A stretch of 64,000 nucleotides of DNA from Spirometra erinaceieuropaei. Taxonomy: Eukaryota > Platyhelminthes > Cestoda > Diphyllobothriidea > Diphyllobothriidae. Location: positions 4,146 to 68,145 of the forward strand of contig CACRXP010000568.1 of assembly GCA_902702965.1 (NCBI GenBank), read 5' to 3'. The position numbers were made by a program, and so were the translations under genes. Position 1 is the stretch's first letter. Every line of letters starts with the position of its first letter. The notes beneath the pieces are model-generated. The model was not told the origin of the DNA. It did no database searches and saw nothing but the letters and a program-made list of their open reading frames with translations. Positions 32,831 through 44,594 of this stretch are shown here, piece after piece.

Positions 32831-33599
32831 TTAAGGAAAGTAGGGGCGGAACCAGTTACAGGACCCTAAAAAAACACGTTTTGATGAGGAATTGTTGCAA
32901 ACCGTGATCTTCCCCTCATCTTTTCGTTAAGAATGTACACTAACAAACAGAGGCGATTTTTAAAAAACCAATAACAAAATGATCGGAACCAAGCAATGGA
33001 AATCTATCTTAAGTCCAAAGATTTAGGATGACTTCTTAAAGTGTTGCAAGATCGGCGTTTGCACGAGTACAGAGGGGGCCTAGGTCCTTGAAGTCTAAGA
33101 GAATGGGGAACTTGGGGTTTTCTGCTTCAAAGTGATCGGCATTGCCCGGTTGCACGCCTTCAAGGTTAAAGTTACGAAATTTTTGAATTATGGATATCAT
33201 CACCCGAACGAAGCTCCAGAGGTAGACGCAGCCAAGGTAAACTTTCTCTCCCAATGGACAACTAGTCACCGCGTTAGCAAACCAGGATAACTCCTTGACC
33301 ATTTTCTAAACACCGCCCTTTTCTGTACATCTAATGAAAGAAAATAATAGCTGGAAATAAGTGCGTTACGTCTCCTTTCTTTGTTTCCACCGCTGTCGTA
33401 GTTCTTCTGCATCGTTATGGGCCACGTCTCCACGTCATAGTTCATTGACTGTTCTCATGTAAACAGAAGTTTCAGAAATTCTTCGTCATTGCAAAATCCA
33501 AATACAAGTGGCTATCGTAAGACCACTCTTTCCGTACGAACTCATAAGTAAAAACGCCTCTCGATTTCGCCATTGAATTCCTCGGTTACGCAATCTTCA
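32831..33599. other. No gene seen
   Basis: The 88-codon minus-strand ORF at 33036-33302 has no recognisable domain. Confidence 0.45.
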
Positions 33600-34740
33600 G
33601 CGATCAGGACAGGTGGTTGTATATGTATATGATGACACATTTGTCATTGTCAAGAGTAACCAATTAGACCAACTTCACACGAATCTTAACTCCACATTTC
33701 CAGGAATTCAGTTCACATTTGAAACAGAGGTTGACGGACAGCTCCCATTTCTAGATGTCCTAGTATGCCGAAAAACTAATGTATCCCTTCAGACTTCAGT
33801 TTATCGCAAAGAAGCATACTCCGAGGTCATCGTACACTTTGAGAGTAACCACCCCATCTCTCACAAGAGGAGTACTGTCTTTAGCCTACTAAACCGACCT
33901 AAAACACACTGCTCTGATGAAGAAAGTTATCAAGCAGAAGTGAGATACCTTTTCAAATTATTTTCCCACAACGGCTACCCGCGCCACTTTGTGCATCATT
34001 GCATGAAACATGAGTTTAAACAGAAAGGTATTTCGAAAACAGCGGCCACCCAAGCACCAATAAACTTTCACCTGGCGGACCCTCCCATACATCAAAAATG
34101 TATCTGAACTCGTCGAAAGACAACTGAAAAAGCATCAGATACACGTAGCACACCAACCTACAACCACCTTGCGTACACAGCTTGTACACCCTAAGGACAG
34201 GGTTGGCTATCTTGATGGGAAAGGTGTTGTCTACAAGATACCATGTTCCAGTTGTGATGCCGTGTATTGTGGCCAAACTGGGAAATCCGCCTCTACCCGC
34301 ATACATGAGCATCAGTTAGCGGTGAGGAGACGAGATCATTTATCCCAGGTGGCTATGCACACACTGGACACTGGACACAAATTTGCATGGGAGAACACCC
34401 GCATTGTTGGCGCCTGCCCAATAAGGAAAGGCCGCGAATTCCTGGAAGCAATGCACTCAGATGAGGCATGCATCAATCGGCATATCGATCTAGATGCCAC
34501 ATACAAATTTCTCAAGGACAAATGGAAGCGAGCACAGCCAATGCCGAGGGGATGACGAAATCGTTGACGCGCATTGGCGCAAGCTTCGGCCAACCATAGC
34601 ATCACTTGTTTGACACGGTTAAATAGTTAACTGTTTTTGTACATTGCCCAAAAGTCTGACGACGAGCTGGGGAACCAGACTCGAAAATTTACGCATTAAA
34701 GTTCATTCCCTTCCCAAAGAATCTTACTTATTTTCAATAT
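33600..34740 (+). pseudogene. PLE-3: RT end and GIY-YIG endonuclease
   Basis: A third PLE family, 5'-truncated in the RT. The first ORF (33613-34107) has YDDTFVIVK (catalytic Asp pair; the preceding residues are mutated), GQLPFLDVLVCRK, HPISHKRSTVFSLLNR and HNGYPRHF. A frameshift near 34090-34110 leads to the second ORF (34169-34555) with VYKIPCSSCDAVYCGQTGKS, RIHEH, LDTGHKFAWENTRI and a terminal KFLKDKW. Domain order fits Penelope elements. The 3' UTR contains a hammerhead-like block (34655-34691). Confidence 0.88.
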
Positions 34741-34989
34741 GTATAAGTATATATTTGGAGGGTTAAAGGCAGTGCCCATGATGACCCTAGTTATGTACAG
34801 TGCTTTCACTGATCAGCCCTCAAAAATAAAACTGCAGGCATTTACAATGTGATCGGGTCAGAGTACAATTGTAATTATAAGGAATTGCATAAGGTTCTGT
34901 AAGTCAGTACGGAGGGATTGTATATGACAGTGTTTTGCAGAACTGGTTGTGGGTAATCGTGCTGTTAAAGCCTATTTCTGTCGAAACTT
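34741..34989. other. No gene seen
   Basis: Short AT-rich spacer between PLE-3 and the CR1-like copy. Nothing is recognisable. Confidence 0.45.
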
Positions 34990-36640
34990 AGGTGAGCAAG
35001 TTTTCTTTTTAACATTCAAGTTGTGTTAGCCGTCACCATGCCGCTTGGAAGCGAGTTCCACGGTCGGACAACCCGCTGGCTGAATGAAAACTTTCTACGG
35101 TCTAACCGCGTGCGCTCATTCTTACCTTCGCAGGCATGACCGCGTAGTTGGCTTGTATGGGCAAACTGAACGAAGTCCTCTGCTGTTAATGAGCAACCCT
35201 GGCCGCGGACAATCCGGAACGTCCAGAGTAGACTACAGTTTATTTGTCTATAAGAGAGATGGAATAAGCCAAGCAAATTTAGCCTCTCCTGATAAGACAA
35301 ATGCTTTAAACCGTCGTCCATCTTTGTCGCTCTGCGTTACACCTGTTCTAGTAGGTCGATATCCTTCCTCATCCATGGTGAAGCTGCTGGCATTCCATAC
35401 TCCAGATGAGGTCTTACAAAGACACCAGAAAGTCTTTTGAAGAGTTCGGAAGGAAATATTCTAAATGCACGTCTGATCCAGCGTATAGTACTAGTTGCCG
35501 TCTGGACCATCTTTCTACAGAGATCTGATGGCGATAGATTTGTGGTCGTACATACACTTAGATCTCTATGTGTTTTCACAGCTTCTAACGCCGTGCCGTC
35601 AATATAGTACTAGTGTTTGGGAGAGGCATTTTGACCGGTGTTCAGGTGCAAGACCACGCCTTTGGATACGTTACACTTCAAAAGTCACCTGTTCGACCAA
35701 GCACACAGTTTCTCGATGTTTGACTGCGAATTCTTCGCGTCATCATCGCACTTGACTTCACTCCATATCTTTATGTAATCCGCGAACATGAGGGCCTCGC
35801 AATCCACTTTGCTGATGCCATCATTAACATAAATCAGGAAGAGTACTGGGCCTAAGTCAGAACGTTGTGGAACACCACTTTCCACCTTTGCTCATCCCGA
35901 CGTTCAGTTATCAACGACGATTCTTTGTACTCCGGAGGACACAAAACTCCAAGTCCATTTGAACATTCTTCCTTCAATTCCTACATCCCAGATCTTATGT
36001 AAAAGAAGCCGGTGCGGGACACCGTCAACAGCCTACTTGAAGTCAAAAAATATGACATCCATTGGAAAACCCTTATTTGTTCTGTTCCAGATATCTCATC
36101 AAGCGTTTTTGATAATGTGTTCCATTATTTTACATGAGATGCAAGTAAAACTGACGGGACGATAATTTCTGCAGTCAAGTCTTGAGCTTGCTTTATGGAT
36201 CAGAGTAATGAGTGCTCATTTCTATCACTCCATGAGCTAGCCTTCTGTAAATGACTTTTGAAATATTGCGGATAATGGTTTGCACAGTTCATTAGTAAGT
36301 TCACAAAGTGCTAGTGCGGTTATCCTATCTGGTGCAGGCGATTGACGGGACTCAGTCGGAATAGCTCGGCCCTAACTATGGTCGATGAAAAGAGCGGTTC
36401 CTCGATTAAGGAGGGTAGGGAGGGGTAGGAGGGGGGAGGGTACTAGGAGGGGAGGTTGGTTAGCGAACGGATGGAGGGGCAAATATGGAACTAGGTTCTC
36501 TGATGAAGATGGACTGAAAGAAGTTAGAGAGGAGGGACGCTTTAACCTGGTCATCAGTCTCCACTTATCTATCTTCAGACATAGGGACAGGAATCAACTC
36601 CTGAGTTCTTTTAATACTTCGTATATAACCATATAAAATG
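34990..36640 (-). pseudogene. CR1-like LINE: reverse transcriptase
   Basis: The RT half of a decayed CR1-like LINE that continues from the endonuclease at 36950-37707. From 5' to 3' on the minus strand there is a pre-RT segment at about 36550-36372 with a C-rich, proline-coding tract. Broken palm motifs follow at about 36000, then GVPQRSDLGPVLFLIYVND and FADYIKIW (35685-35885; one catalytic Asp changed to Tyr). The thumb is at FVRPHLEYGM (35337-35579) and the C-terminus at VVRPWNSLPSGMV (35016-35321). Many stops make it inactive. Confidence 0.85.
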
Positions 36641-37710
36641 TTCGGATGCTCCAACGAATTTCGAATTATGTTCAGTTCGATCTTCCTTCGCAGCCTTGAA
36701 GCCTCACGTTTACAAACGTTTCGTTGCCGCTTATATTCCTATACGCGTTTTTCAGAGCCGGTTAGTCTGTAACGTCTCCACAGACGATTCCTTTTCTGAA
36801 AGAGGCCTTTAAGTCCGGATTTAATCATTTCGAGCGGTTTGCGATTGTCTTTCTTCCGAAAGCACAATTGGAGTAAACAATCTCTTTCAGTAAGGAGCTG
36901 AAAGTATTCCAGTTATTTTTGTCCGAACATGCAGTTCAGTCTCCCGTGATACAGCTGTCGCTTCCCTCTTTATGAGAGGATAGTCCCCTTTCCAAATGTT
37001 AATCCCACACCTATCGGGCTGAACGGTGTGGAAAACAGTGAGTACTCGAAGTAGAGCGTGATGTAGTCGCTAGAGCCCAATGGCGGTCGATCCTGCAGGT
37101 TTTACACATTTTTGCCTCTCGGGTAAAAATAAGACCAAGGCAGTTCGACTGCTGTCCTTCCCTGACCCGTGTTCCAAAGGTAACATTCTGGCAGAGAAGT
37201 TTGTCCGTCTCCCATTGTGGTATTTTGTGATTAAAGCTGTCATGCAGCCCTTGTGCAATCCACGTTAGCCAATCAATGCCAGGAGGGTTAAAATCCCCAA
37301 CGATAAGGACATCTTTATTCCCACTGACTTTGTTAAGTTCAGTTAAGAGGAATGAGATCTTGGTCAAAAGTATGGTTAGGTGAACGGTACATCACCGAAA
37401 TCGTCAGTGATCAGACATTCTTAGCAGATATCGTAACGCTTAGCAATTCCACATCCCGTACCAGACTAGGTACATCATCCATAGTGCTCAGCTTGCAAGC
37501 GACATAAATTATGACTCCTCCTGCTCGGCATAGTCTGGCTCTCCTGAATTGCTGATATCCTCTAAGTGATATTTCCGAATCTGTGGTATCCTCAGTAAGC
37601 CACGTTTCTGTAAATGCCATAACGCCTGGCCTTATTTCATCAAATAAGTCTCTTAGTTCGTCTAGTTTGTTGAAGAGGCTTTGCACGTTTGCGGAGATAA
37701 CCTTCAATGA
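36641..37710 (-). pseudogene. CR1-like LINE: EEP endonuclease
   Basis: The 37411-37707 ORF opens with KVISANVQSLFNKLDELRDL and has MAFTETWLTEDTTD and AGGVIIYV. 37011-37367 has DVLIVGDFNPPGIDW. These are the catalytic motifs of the EEP endonuclease, in order and on the same strand as the RT downstream. Frameshifts separate them. 36641-37010 is the degraded connector. ORF1 was not found upstream of 37710. Confidence 0.85.
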
Positions 37711-38619
37711 CTGTTTCGTTGGAGAGGCCCGGCCTTCATTGTGACAGGTTCTGACTGTATGAGTTAGTGCATTTGTTCAACATTTATCAGATGTCAGGTA
37801 GTCTGTAGGCAGTGACATACACTACCTCAAGCATAGTTAAGCCGTTAATGCTCTGTTTGACAAAAGTGATTCTTTCAACTCCTCTGTGTCCGTCGTTTTC
37901 ATTTTCTATGTACGGTCTTTCTCACGGTCCACATTTTTATGCATAAGACATAGATTGAAAAATGCGGCCATCCACAAAACAAAAATCTATGATTTACTAG
38001 GTAAGCATAAACTGTGAAAATCCTTTTTCTTATAGTATACTGCCTTTGGAACTCGGGTAAACACTGGAGCGTTCAGCAAAAAATATAACGAGAAGGGTTA
38101 GCGGCCGGAGGTTTGGCCTGCAGAAAAGCCAAGTTGATTAAAGCGGGTGGAAACATTAGCAGTTAAATTACAGGAAATATAGACAACTGTAATACCAGAA
38201 AATGAATAAGTGGAAAACAGGCAAAACCAATAAGGGAAACAAAATGCAAAGAAAATCTGGAAGCGTGAAAACGGACAGAACATTTACGAAAACATCTGTA
38301 AAGGAGTAAATAGTTTCAGAGAGCAATCATCTTAGTCAATCTCTCTACTGTCTTACAATGCGAACAGGGGAGTTGAATTTAACTACATCGTTCGTAGTGA
38401 TTCCCATAACAACAAAACAAAAACAACGCGCAGAAACCAAGCTCGAAAGCAGTTTAGCAAGTTTAACCAAAGTAGTGTACCATATGACATCTTAAATTTT
38501 AAACCACTCTTTCAGGGCAATAGGCCTTTCCTCTCGATCTATTTATTACTATCCAAAAAAGCAAAGACATCAATCCTAAAACAGTAATTTAGGAAAGCTT
38601 ATTAACTGTCGGGCAAAAG
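37711..38619. other. No gene seen
   Basis: The ORF at 38098-38283 (minus) is hydrophobic but has no recognised domain. Confidence 0.4.
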
Positions 38620-39340
38620 TGCCGACGCTGATACGATGTTGATTATCTTTACAGTAGTATCCCAGTAACTGAGTATCCAGTTTACATTTTGATGTTTCCA
38701 CAGGGGCAGCCCGTTCTAGGCCCCAACCATACTTTGTAGGAAGGCGTTCAGTCAGACTCCATATAAGTCATATTCACCGGCAGCTTGCTGAAGGTCCGTT
38801 CAAGCCAATTCAAATGAGTCATCAAACTCCAAGGCAGACTCACTGCCCCTAACAGTCCGGTAGGTTTTAATGAAGCCACCGATAAGTTGCCCGTAATCTT
38901 GAAGGAATTAATTAATTCTGTCAGTCTGGATTCGCAGGACAGATGACCAATATTATAAGTCATCTTCGTAGCTCATACCTGCACTCGTTCCACCTGTGAC
39001 AATCTTTTTGAGCTACAATCATCAGACCCACACGACATACTCTAAGTGAGACCGAACAAATGCCCTGTAGGTTTTGCCGAATAGGTCGTTGTCGATTTGA
39101 CAAATCTTCGCCTCAACGCAAATTGCACCTGTGTGGCACATCTAGCTGCGTTTATGCACTGTGATGAGAACTTAAACAATGAGCTCATCAGAACGCCGAA
39201 TTTCTTCTATTCCTCGACATTTGAACGGGCTCCTCTTCAAGAAGCCACGATAAAGAATACCCCCCCCCTCTGGTCTGGAGTCTTGATGAGCAAACGTGAC
39301 ATTCGAGTTTCGGCGGCAGTCCGTAAGCAGGATTGAAATT
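38620..39340 (-). pseudogene. CR1-like RT C-terminal fragment
   Basis: On the minus strand, FGKTYRAFVRSHLEYVV (about 39075-39025) is the conserved thumb motif. It is followed by RLTELINSFKITGNLS (38748-38963 ORF), the region after the thumb in the neighbouring CR1 copies. The part before the thumb (39340-39100) is in broken frames. The catalytic palm is absent. Confidence 0.68.
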
Positions 39341-39982
39341 CTCAGGTTGGCATGTAGTTCAATCAATAAATTTCTGTGCCATCTGTTACTGTATCTAACA
39401 CATTCTTAAATCGACTTTTGCAGGTTGGTAGTACAAAGCTAAACCCGACGCGAATTCGCCAGAATTTAGTTCTTCAGGTCAAGCAGAAATAAAAATAGGG
39501 ATTTCCTGGAAAAATAGTGTTCGTTTGTCCGACCCAAAAACGTTTAAGCCTCATTCAAGCATCAGGCAGCTATTTTAACTGTCACTGGCACAGAAAAATG
39601 CAAACATCTATAGATCCCGCTGCGTGGGTTTCGAAATTTGGTTTCAAATTTTCGTCCTTCGGGGTTTCGCTTTCTTTCAAATTTAAGTCTTCTGTGCGCT
39701 TTCGCAAACTGCCATTAGAAAAAGTCGGATTAAAATAAACAATGTCTTCGATTCACAAATTTGCAACGAGATTCCAACAAGAAGAACAAACCCCCTTCTC
39801 ACCGCTTCTATGTTAACATCTCGACAGACTTCTCCAATTCTACAAACGGCTGAGTCATTCCGCTATGTATTTTATTCAGTTGAGCTGCATAAATTGCTTC
39901 GTTCCACACTTAGATATGTCCCACATCCTTCGAATTAATAATAGGGGTCGACAAAAGCTTTCAAGAGAATGTGTGAAGGAGT
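39341..39982. other. No gene seen
   Basis: The short ORF at 39517-39738 has no recognisable domain. No shared repeat was found. Confidence 0.4.
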
Positions 39983-40053
39983 GGGCGCAAGTGGAATTTG
40001 AACACAGGCACTGACGCGGCGCGACCAACGAGGTTATCACTATACAATACCCC
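39983..40053 (-). tRNA. tRNA-like relic (pseudogene or SINE head), tentative
   Basis: The 71-nt minus-strand segment has a B-box-like GTGTTCAAATTC and an A-box-like TTGTATAGTGA at plausible spacing. Only three acceptor pairs (GGG/CCC) form, and the T stem is imperfect. No functional tRNA is claimed. Confidence 0.25.
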
Positions 40054-40204
40054 ATGGTGCACGGGTTGAGATACAAAAAGAAGCAAATATTAGTCTTAGT
40101 AAAAGTGGCCGCAGCTGTGCAGATTTCGTTACCAGGTCACCTCCCGCCAAAGGGGTAAGCAGTTCGATAAGCTGAATGGGTGTCAAATACGAAGACAAAG
40201 CCTT

Positions 40205-40970
40205 ATGACACGCTTCGGACTCGTTCAAAAATTTCTTCGAGTGGAGAAGGAGTCTAAGTTCCTAAAAATGAAGGTAGAGAAGTTGAGCAATCTCACCCGT
40301 CGTCCATCCAAGGTTCAGGAAAGGAGACCGGCAAATATGGCTTTCTTAGTCGTGTCAGTCGAGGAAAAAGGAAATAGTGGGTTTATGGAGCTCTATATGA
40401 ATGACAACTAGTGTCTTGTCTGAGAAAAGGATAATCACACGGGATCTCAGCGAACAAAAAATGTCTCATAACACCTCGAATAGACACAGCGGGTTAAATA
40501 AAGGTGCATGAGTTGGGAACACCGCAAAACAAAATCGTGCCAGCGAAAGTGGCAGATGGCCAAGAAACCGCAAAGAGCGGGAAGTCATACGTTAGTCCTA
40601 CCGAATAAAACCTTCCTTAATCAGATAATTGTGGCAGCCAGGATATCCGCGGTAAAGGTTCGGCATGTATGATTAAGCCACAAGGACGTCGAGTTGGTCT
40701 CAGTCAATGCATTGTCATAAAGAGCATGCCTGAGTCCTTTTCCAACAACCCAAAGTACAGAATGAATAATGATGTAGAAATATTCGAGCAATATCTTGAA
40801 TTGATCTTGAGAGTAGATGTGAAAGTAGGCGTATTAAAGGCTTTAATGATGGGCCGAATAATGGACTCAAAAGATAAGTCATACCGACCGAGACCACTAA
40901 AAACTGTCTTCCAGAATGAGGAACACGCACAGCTACTGTTGAGCAGGGAACCTCCACTCTAATACGCCCA
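40205..40970 (+). pseudogene. CR1-like ORF1 fragment, tentative
   Basis: The ORF at 40669-40962 ends with RPRPLKTVFQNEEHAQLLLSR, like the C-terminal part of CR1 ORF1 proteins. The preceding ORF (40205-40411) is Lys/Glu-rich and possibly coiled-coil. EEP endonuclease remnants follow on the same strand at 41260-41830, which supports a LINE 5' half. Confidence 0.5.
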
Positions 40971-41259
40971 TCCAACGGTTTTTTCGGAGGAACTTTTCAC
41001 TCGCGGAGAATGAGAAATGGAGGGGACTCAAATTGGGAATCCTCGGGAGGTCGAGTCTGAACGAGAAAAATCTTAGAATACTCAACGGAAAAATTATACA
41101 CGCCTAGAGACCTTTTCTCTGGAGATAGCCTATAACCCTAACACCTTAGACGTGGTGAACAGCCGTCAACATCGATCGGCTCCAACCGGCCTTTGCATTC
41201 AATCTCATGAAGTGGACAGATGCCTGTATGCCGGAGTTGCTTAGCCCGAATTGAGATTT

Positions 41260-41830
41260 TTGAATATTAGTGTTCAGTGTCTCGTTTCAAAGATAGATGA
41301 ATTCAAAGCATTAGTTTCAGAACGAAACCCGAGTGTCCTTGCTAAAACTAGACGATAGCTCGAATCCGAAACAGTCGATGCTGAAATTTCGGTACGGGGT
41401 TACTAGCCCTTTCGCAGAGACCGTCAAAATAGACAAGTCCGAGCGGTAGTCGCATGAGTAGGGACTGAAATTTTGGCAGTTGAACGAGCCGACATCCCGT
41501 CCTTTGAATATGAATCCGCCTGGATATAGTTAAATAAGAGAAATGCACAAAACCTAGAATTTTTGACCACCAAAACTTCCGACTGTAACTGATGAGCCGC
41601 TCATTCATCTAGTCAACAATGTAGCTGGCCATTAAGATGTTCTTATTGCTAGGGATTTCAAGGCGCGTTCAGTAGAGAGGGGAAGTATGGTAGTTGATGG
41701 TATGCCAAGTTCCTTCAGCCATAAGCAAATGGACCCCGTACTTAATTTCCCCCGTCACAGCATGCAGATGCGCCAACAAGATTTAGAGAGAACCAGAAAA
41801 ACTCTTAGATGCGGAACATTCTAATATTTC
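41260..41830 (+). pseudogene. CR1-like EEP endonuclease remnant
   Basis: LNISVQCLVSKIDEFKALV (41261-41320) matches the start of CR1 endonucleases. DVLIARDFKA (about 41635) is a decayed form of the GDFN motif. The intervening part is unreadable. Confidence 0.55.
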
Positions 41831-42802
41831 CTACTCAGACAGATGCCCGCTAATTAACCTAAAACTTTTTGTGAGTTCGAAGACTAGGAGCCGGCTTCTG
41901 TTTCCTCTTTCACATTAATTATAGTTCAAATCTTCCTCGGATCTCAGCCCTTACCCCCAGTAGTCACCAGTACAATCTTCGAAATTCCTCCTTCATTATA
42001 CCCCCTCCAACCTCTTCCACCTCTAGGCGTTCTATGTTTTCGTTTCCAGGTATGCGATTCTTTGGAAGAACCTTCTAATAAATGAAAGATTATCATATAA
42101 GCTACAAACCTTTAACAGAAGGCCGTGCGTTTTCCTGAATGTTGACCCGATTAAACTTTTACTTCCCTTATCCTGCCCGGGCAATTTTCTCAATGACACC
42201 GAGAAGGGGCCATCGGGAACTTGGGGCCGCCACTAAATTACCGTACCCTGTCACGTTTACCTCTCTTGTGCGTAGTTTCGCCTCCTAGGACTCCTCATCA
42301 GAAATTTCAGTTTTTTGACCTTTCAGTTCATGCACCATGTTGCTCACAGAACGCGATATCCTCCCTGACAAATGCTCTCAAAGAATTATCATGGATAGGT
42401 TAACGTGCACGCTCTAAGCCGCCTCGTTTCGCAAATCGCCGACAATTAACAGAAATCCAGCGGTTTCTAACCCTTACTCCCCAACCGTCGATGTTCGTGG
42501 ATTTTTATGTCAACTGCTCATTTAGGCCACAAATGGTCTGTTAACGATCACGCAGCGAATACTCTGTTTTCGCCACTTACTGCTAGTGTGGTCGGCATAC
42601 AAAGAGGTGTCTAGGTCGCATTCTCATCTCTACACTTCGATGAAAGCCCTAGCGTCTAGTGTCCTTTCCTCGACTGGACTCTAAGCGCACTGTGTGTGAT
42701 CGCGTCTAGGTTCCCCTATCTTGCCACTTTGAGGCAGATATCCACACCCAGCTTAAAAACCTCTGCCTTGACGATTTACGTTTCGTGGTGGGGGGTGGGA
42801 GG
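41831..42802. other. No gene seen
   Basis: The ORF at 42221-42403 has no recognisable domain. No shared repeat was found. Confidence 0.4.
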
Positions 42803-42896
42803 CGACGAGGGCTGACGATGGCTAATAAGCTAGAAATGGCCATTGCAGTCGCCCTTGCCTCTGTGTGCAATAAAATGTATTTATTTATTTATTTGA
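42803..42896 (+). repeat. Short repeat module A with (ATTT)n tail
   Basis: The best-preserved module A end: the block ctaataagctagaaatggcc, then an AATAAA and a TATTTATTTATTTATTT tail at 42878-42896. The tail suggests a 3' end generated by reverse transcription, and orients the module. Confidence 0.6.
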
Positions 42897-43559
42897 TTGC
42901 TTGTACCTTATTCTTACGAAAGCCTTCTCCAATATTAAGGAAGTGTTTTCCAGTGCACCTCTCGGTAAAACAGACTATACTACGCTACTGTGGCATTATT
43001 CGCTCTTCCTTCAACGTCAGCAGAGAATAGAAGGCCAAGCTTATATACGGAAGGCAGGTTTTAACACAATGAATAACAAATCGATGTCCGTGAACTGTGA
43101 CCATTTGCACAAGGGAGATCCGGAGGGGGACTAGAAATCGTTCAATATGATTTCACTCAATTTATTTCAGCGCTGTTGCCCACCAAAGCTGAAAATAACC
43201 ACGTGTTAACCTGCCTGGCTAACTAGGGACTTGAATAACCGTTAAGGAGGAATCGCAAGAGTTGGAAGATATTCGGGGAAAATGGGTCACTAGTACATCT
43301 CGAGGAGTTTCGTCGTCCACGAAATGAAGTCAAAAAGTGCATTCGTCAGGCACGGATGGAATATAAATCCGGAGTTATCCGACGGGCTGAACAAAATTCC
43401 AGGATTTTATTTCACTCAGGTAGTCAGTGTATTTGAGGGTAATAGGCTTACGCCTTTGAACTCCCTATTTGTACAAAAAAATCATAAATAAGCAGAATAT
43501 GAAGAAATTACAGCGCTAAGTGTAAGCTGGCATCGATTCACATATGTCACTGGTCTCAT
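42897..43559. other. No gene seen
   Basis: The ORF at 42901-43134 has no recognisable motif. Confidence 0.4.
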
Positions 43560-44594
43560 GGTTAAAAAGTCACATAGCCCGCTTGTTGCTGTAGCATACG
43601 TCTGTCAAGCCTACATTTAAATGTCGCCACAGATTGACACATGACAACCGTCTCGGGCAGATTATTCCACGGTTCCACGACACGGTTGAAAAAGAAATAT
43701 TTTCAGACATTCAATCTACCCTGGGGCACACGTAGCTTTAAGGGATGTCCCCGGATGTTAGTTGTTGTGGCGAGGTGGACCAGTTCATCGCACCGAAGGG
43801 CGCAGTCCAAGCCACGCACGATACGGAAAGTTTGTATCAAGTCTCCGCGCAACTGTCTATTACTCAGAGGATAGAGATTAAGGTTAGCTAGGCGGACCTC
43901 GTATGGCAGTGTACTTTGACCTCTTACTAATTTTGTGGCTCGCCTCTGCACCCTGTCGAGCAGATTGTAATCCTGATGTGTCCATGGTCTCCAGGCCTGA
44001 ATTGCATATTTGAGATGCGGCCTTACAAATGTGCCGAAGACTTTGGAGAAGCAGTCTTCATCCAAAACTACGAATGCCCGCTTGATGGCATATAGCATTG
44101 AAGTTGCGGACTTGGCCGCCTTACAACATTGCGTAGAAGGCTTAAGGCTGTCTGCAACCCGGAGTCCGAGATCTTTCTGCGTTTCTGCTTCTCGAAGTGG
44201 TATTCCGTTCAGATGATATTGCCGCATACTAGGGGTCTGATTTTCGAGACGCAGTATGGTACATTTGTTCAAATTGAAGAACAAGAGCCATCTGCGGGAC
44301 CACACGTCCAATCGACAAAGATTTTCTTGGAAGTTGATCTCATTGGCAGCATTCTGGATGACTTTCCAGATTTTTATGTCATCCGCAAACATGGTACCAT
44401 CACAATCCAATTATTGATGAACAAGAGAAAGAAGGCTGGTCCGAGCATCGAGCATTATGGGACTTCACTCCCTATCAATGTCCACCTTGATTGCTGTCTT
44501 TCTACGCAGACAATTTGGGAACGGCCGACGAGGAAGTTCTCGATCCATTTAAGAAGTTTGCCGCCGATACCCATTATTTTCAAGTTGTGCAGGT
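43560..44594 (-). pseudogene. CR1-like RT, palm to C-terminus
   Basis: The 236-codon open frame at 43703-44410 has CDGTMFADDIKIW with the catalytic Asp pair, then LLFFNLNKCTIL, KDLGLRV, FVRPHLKYAIQAW, RVQRRATKLVRG and LSNRQLRGDLIQTFRIV. Upstream (44594-44411, other frame) are GIGGKLLKWIENFLVGRSQ and a broken copy of the motif before the palm. This is one of the better CR1 copies here, but it lacks the first half of the RT and the endonuclease. It abuts the plus-strand CR1 fragment head-to-head at about 44594. Confidence 0.9.

Noticed and set aside
36372..36636. G-rich tract with ORFs on both strands, possible G-quadruplex or minisatellite
   Set aside because: The minus strand fits the pre-RT region of the CR1 copy, so the tract is explained as a proline-coding segment that drifted.
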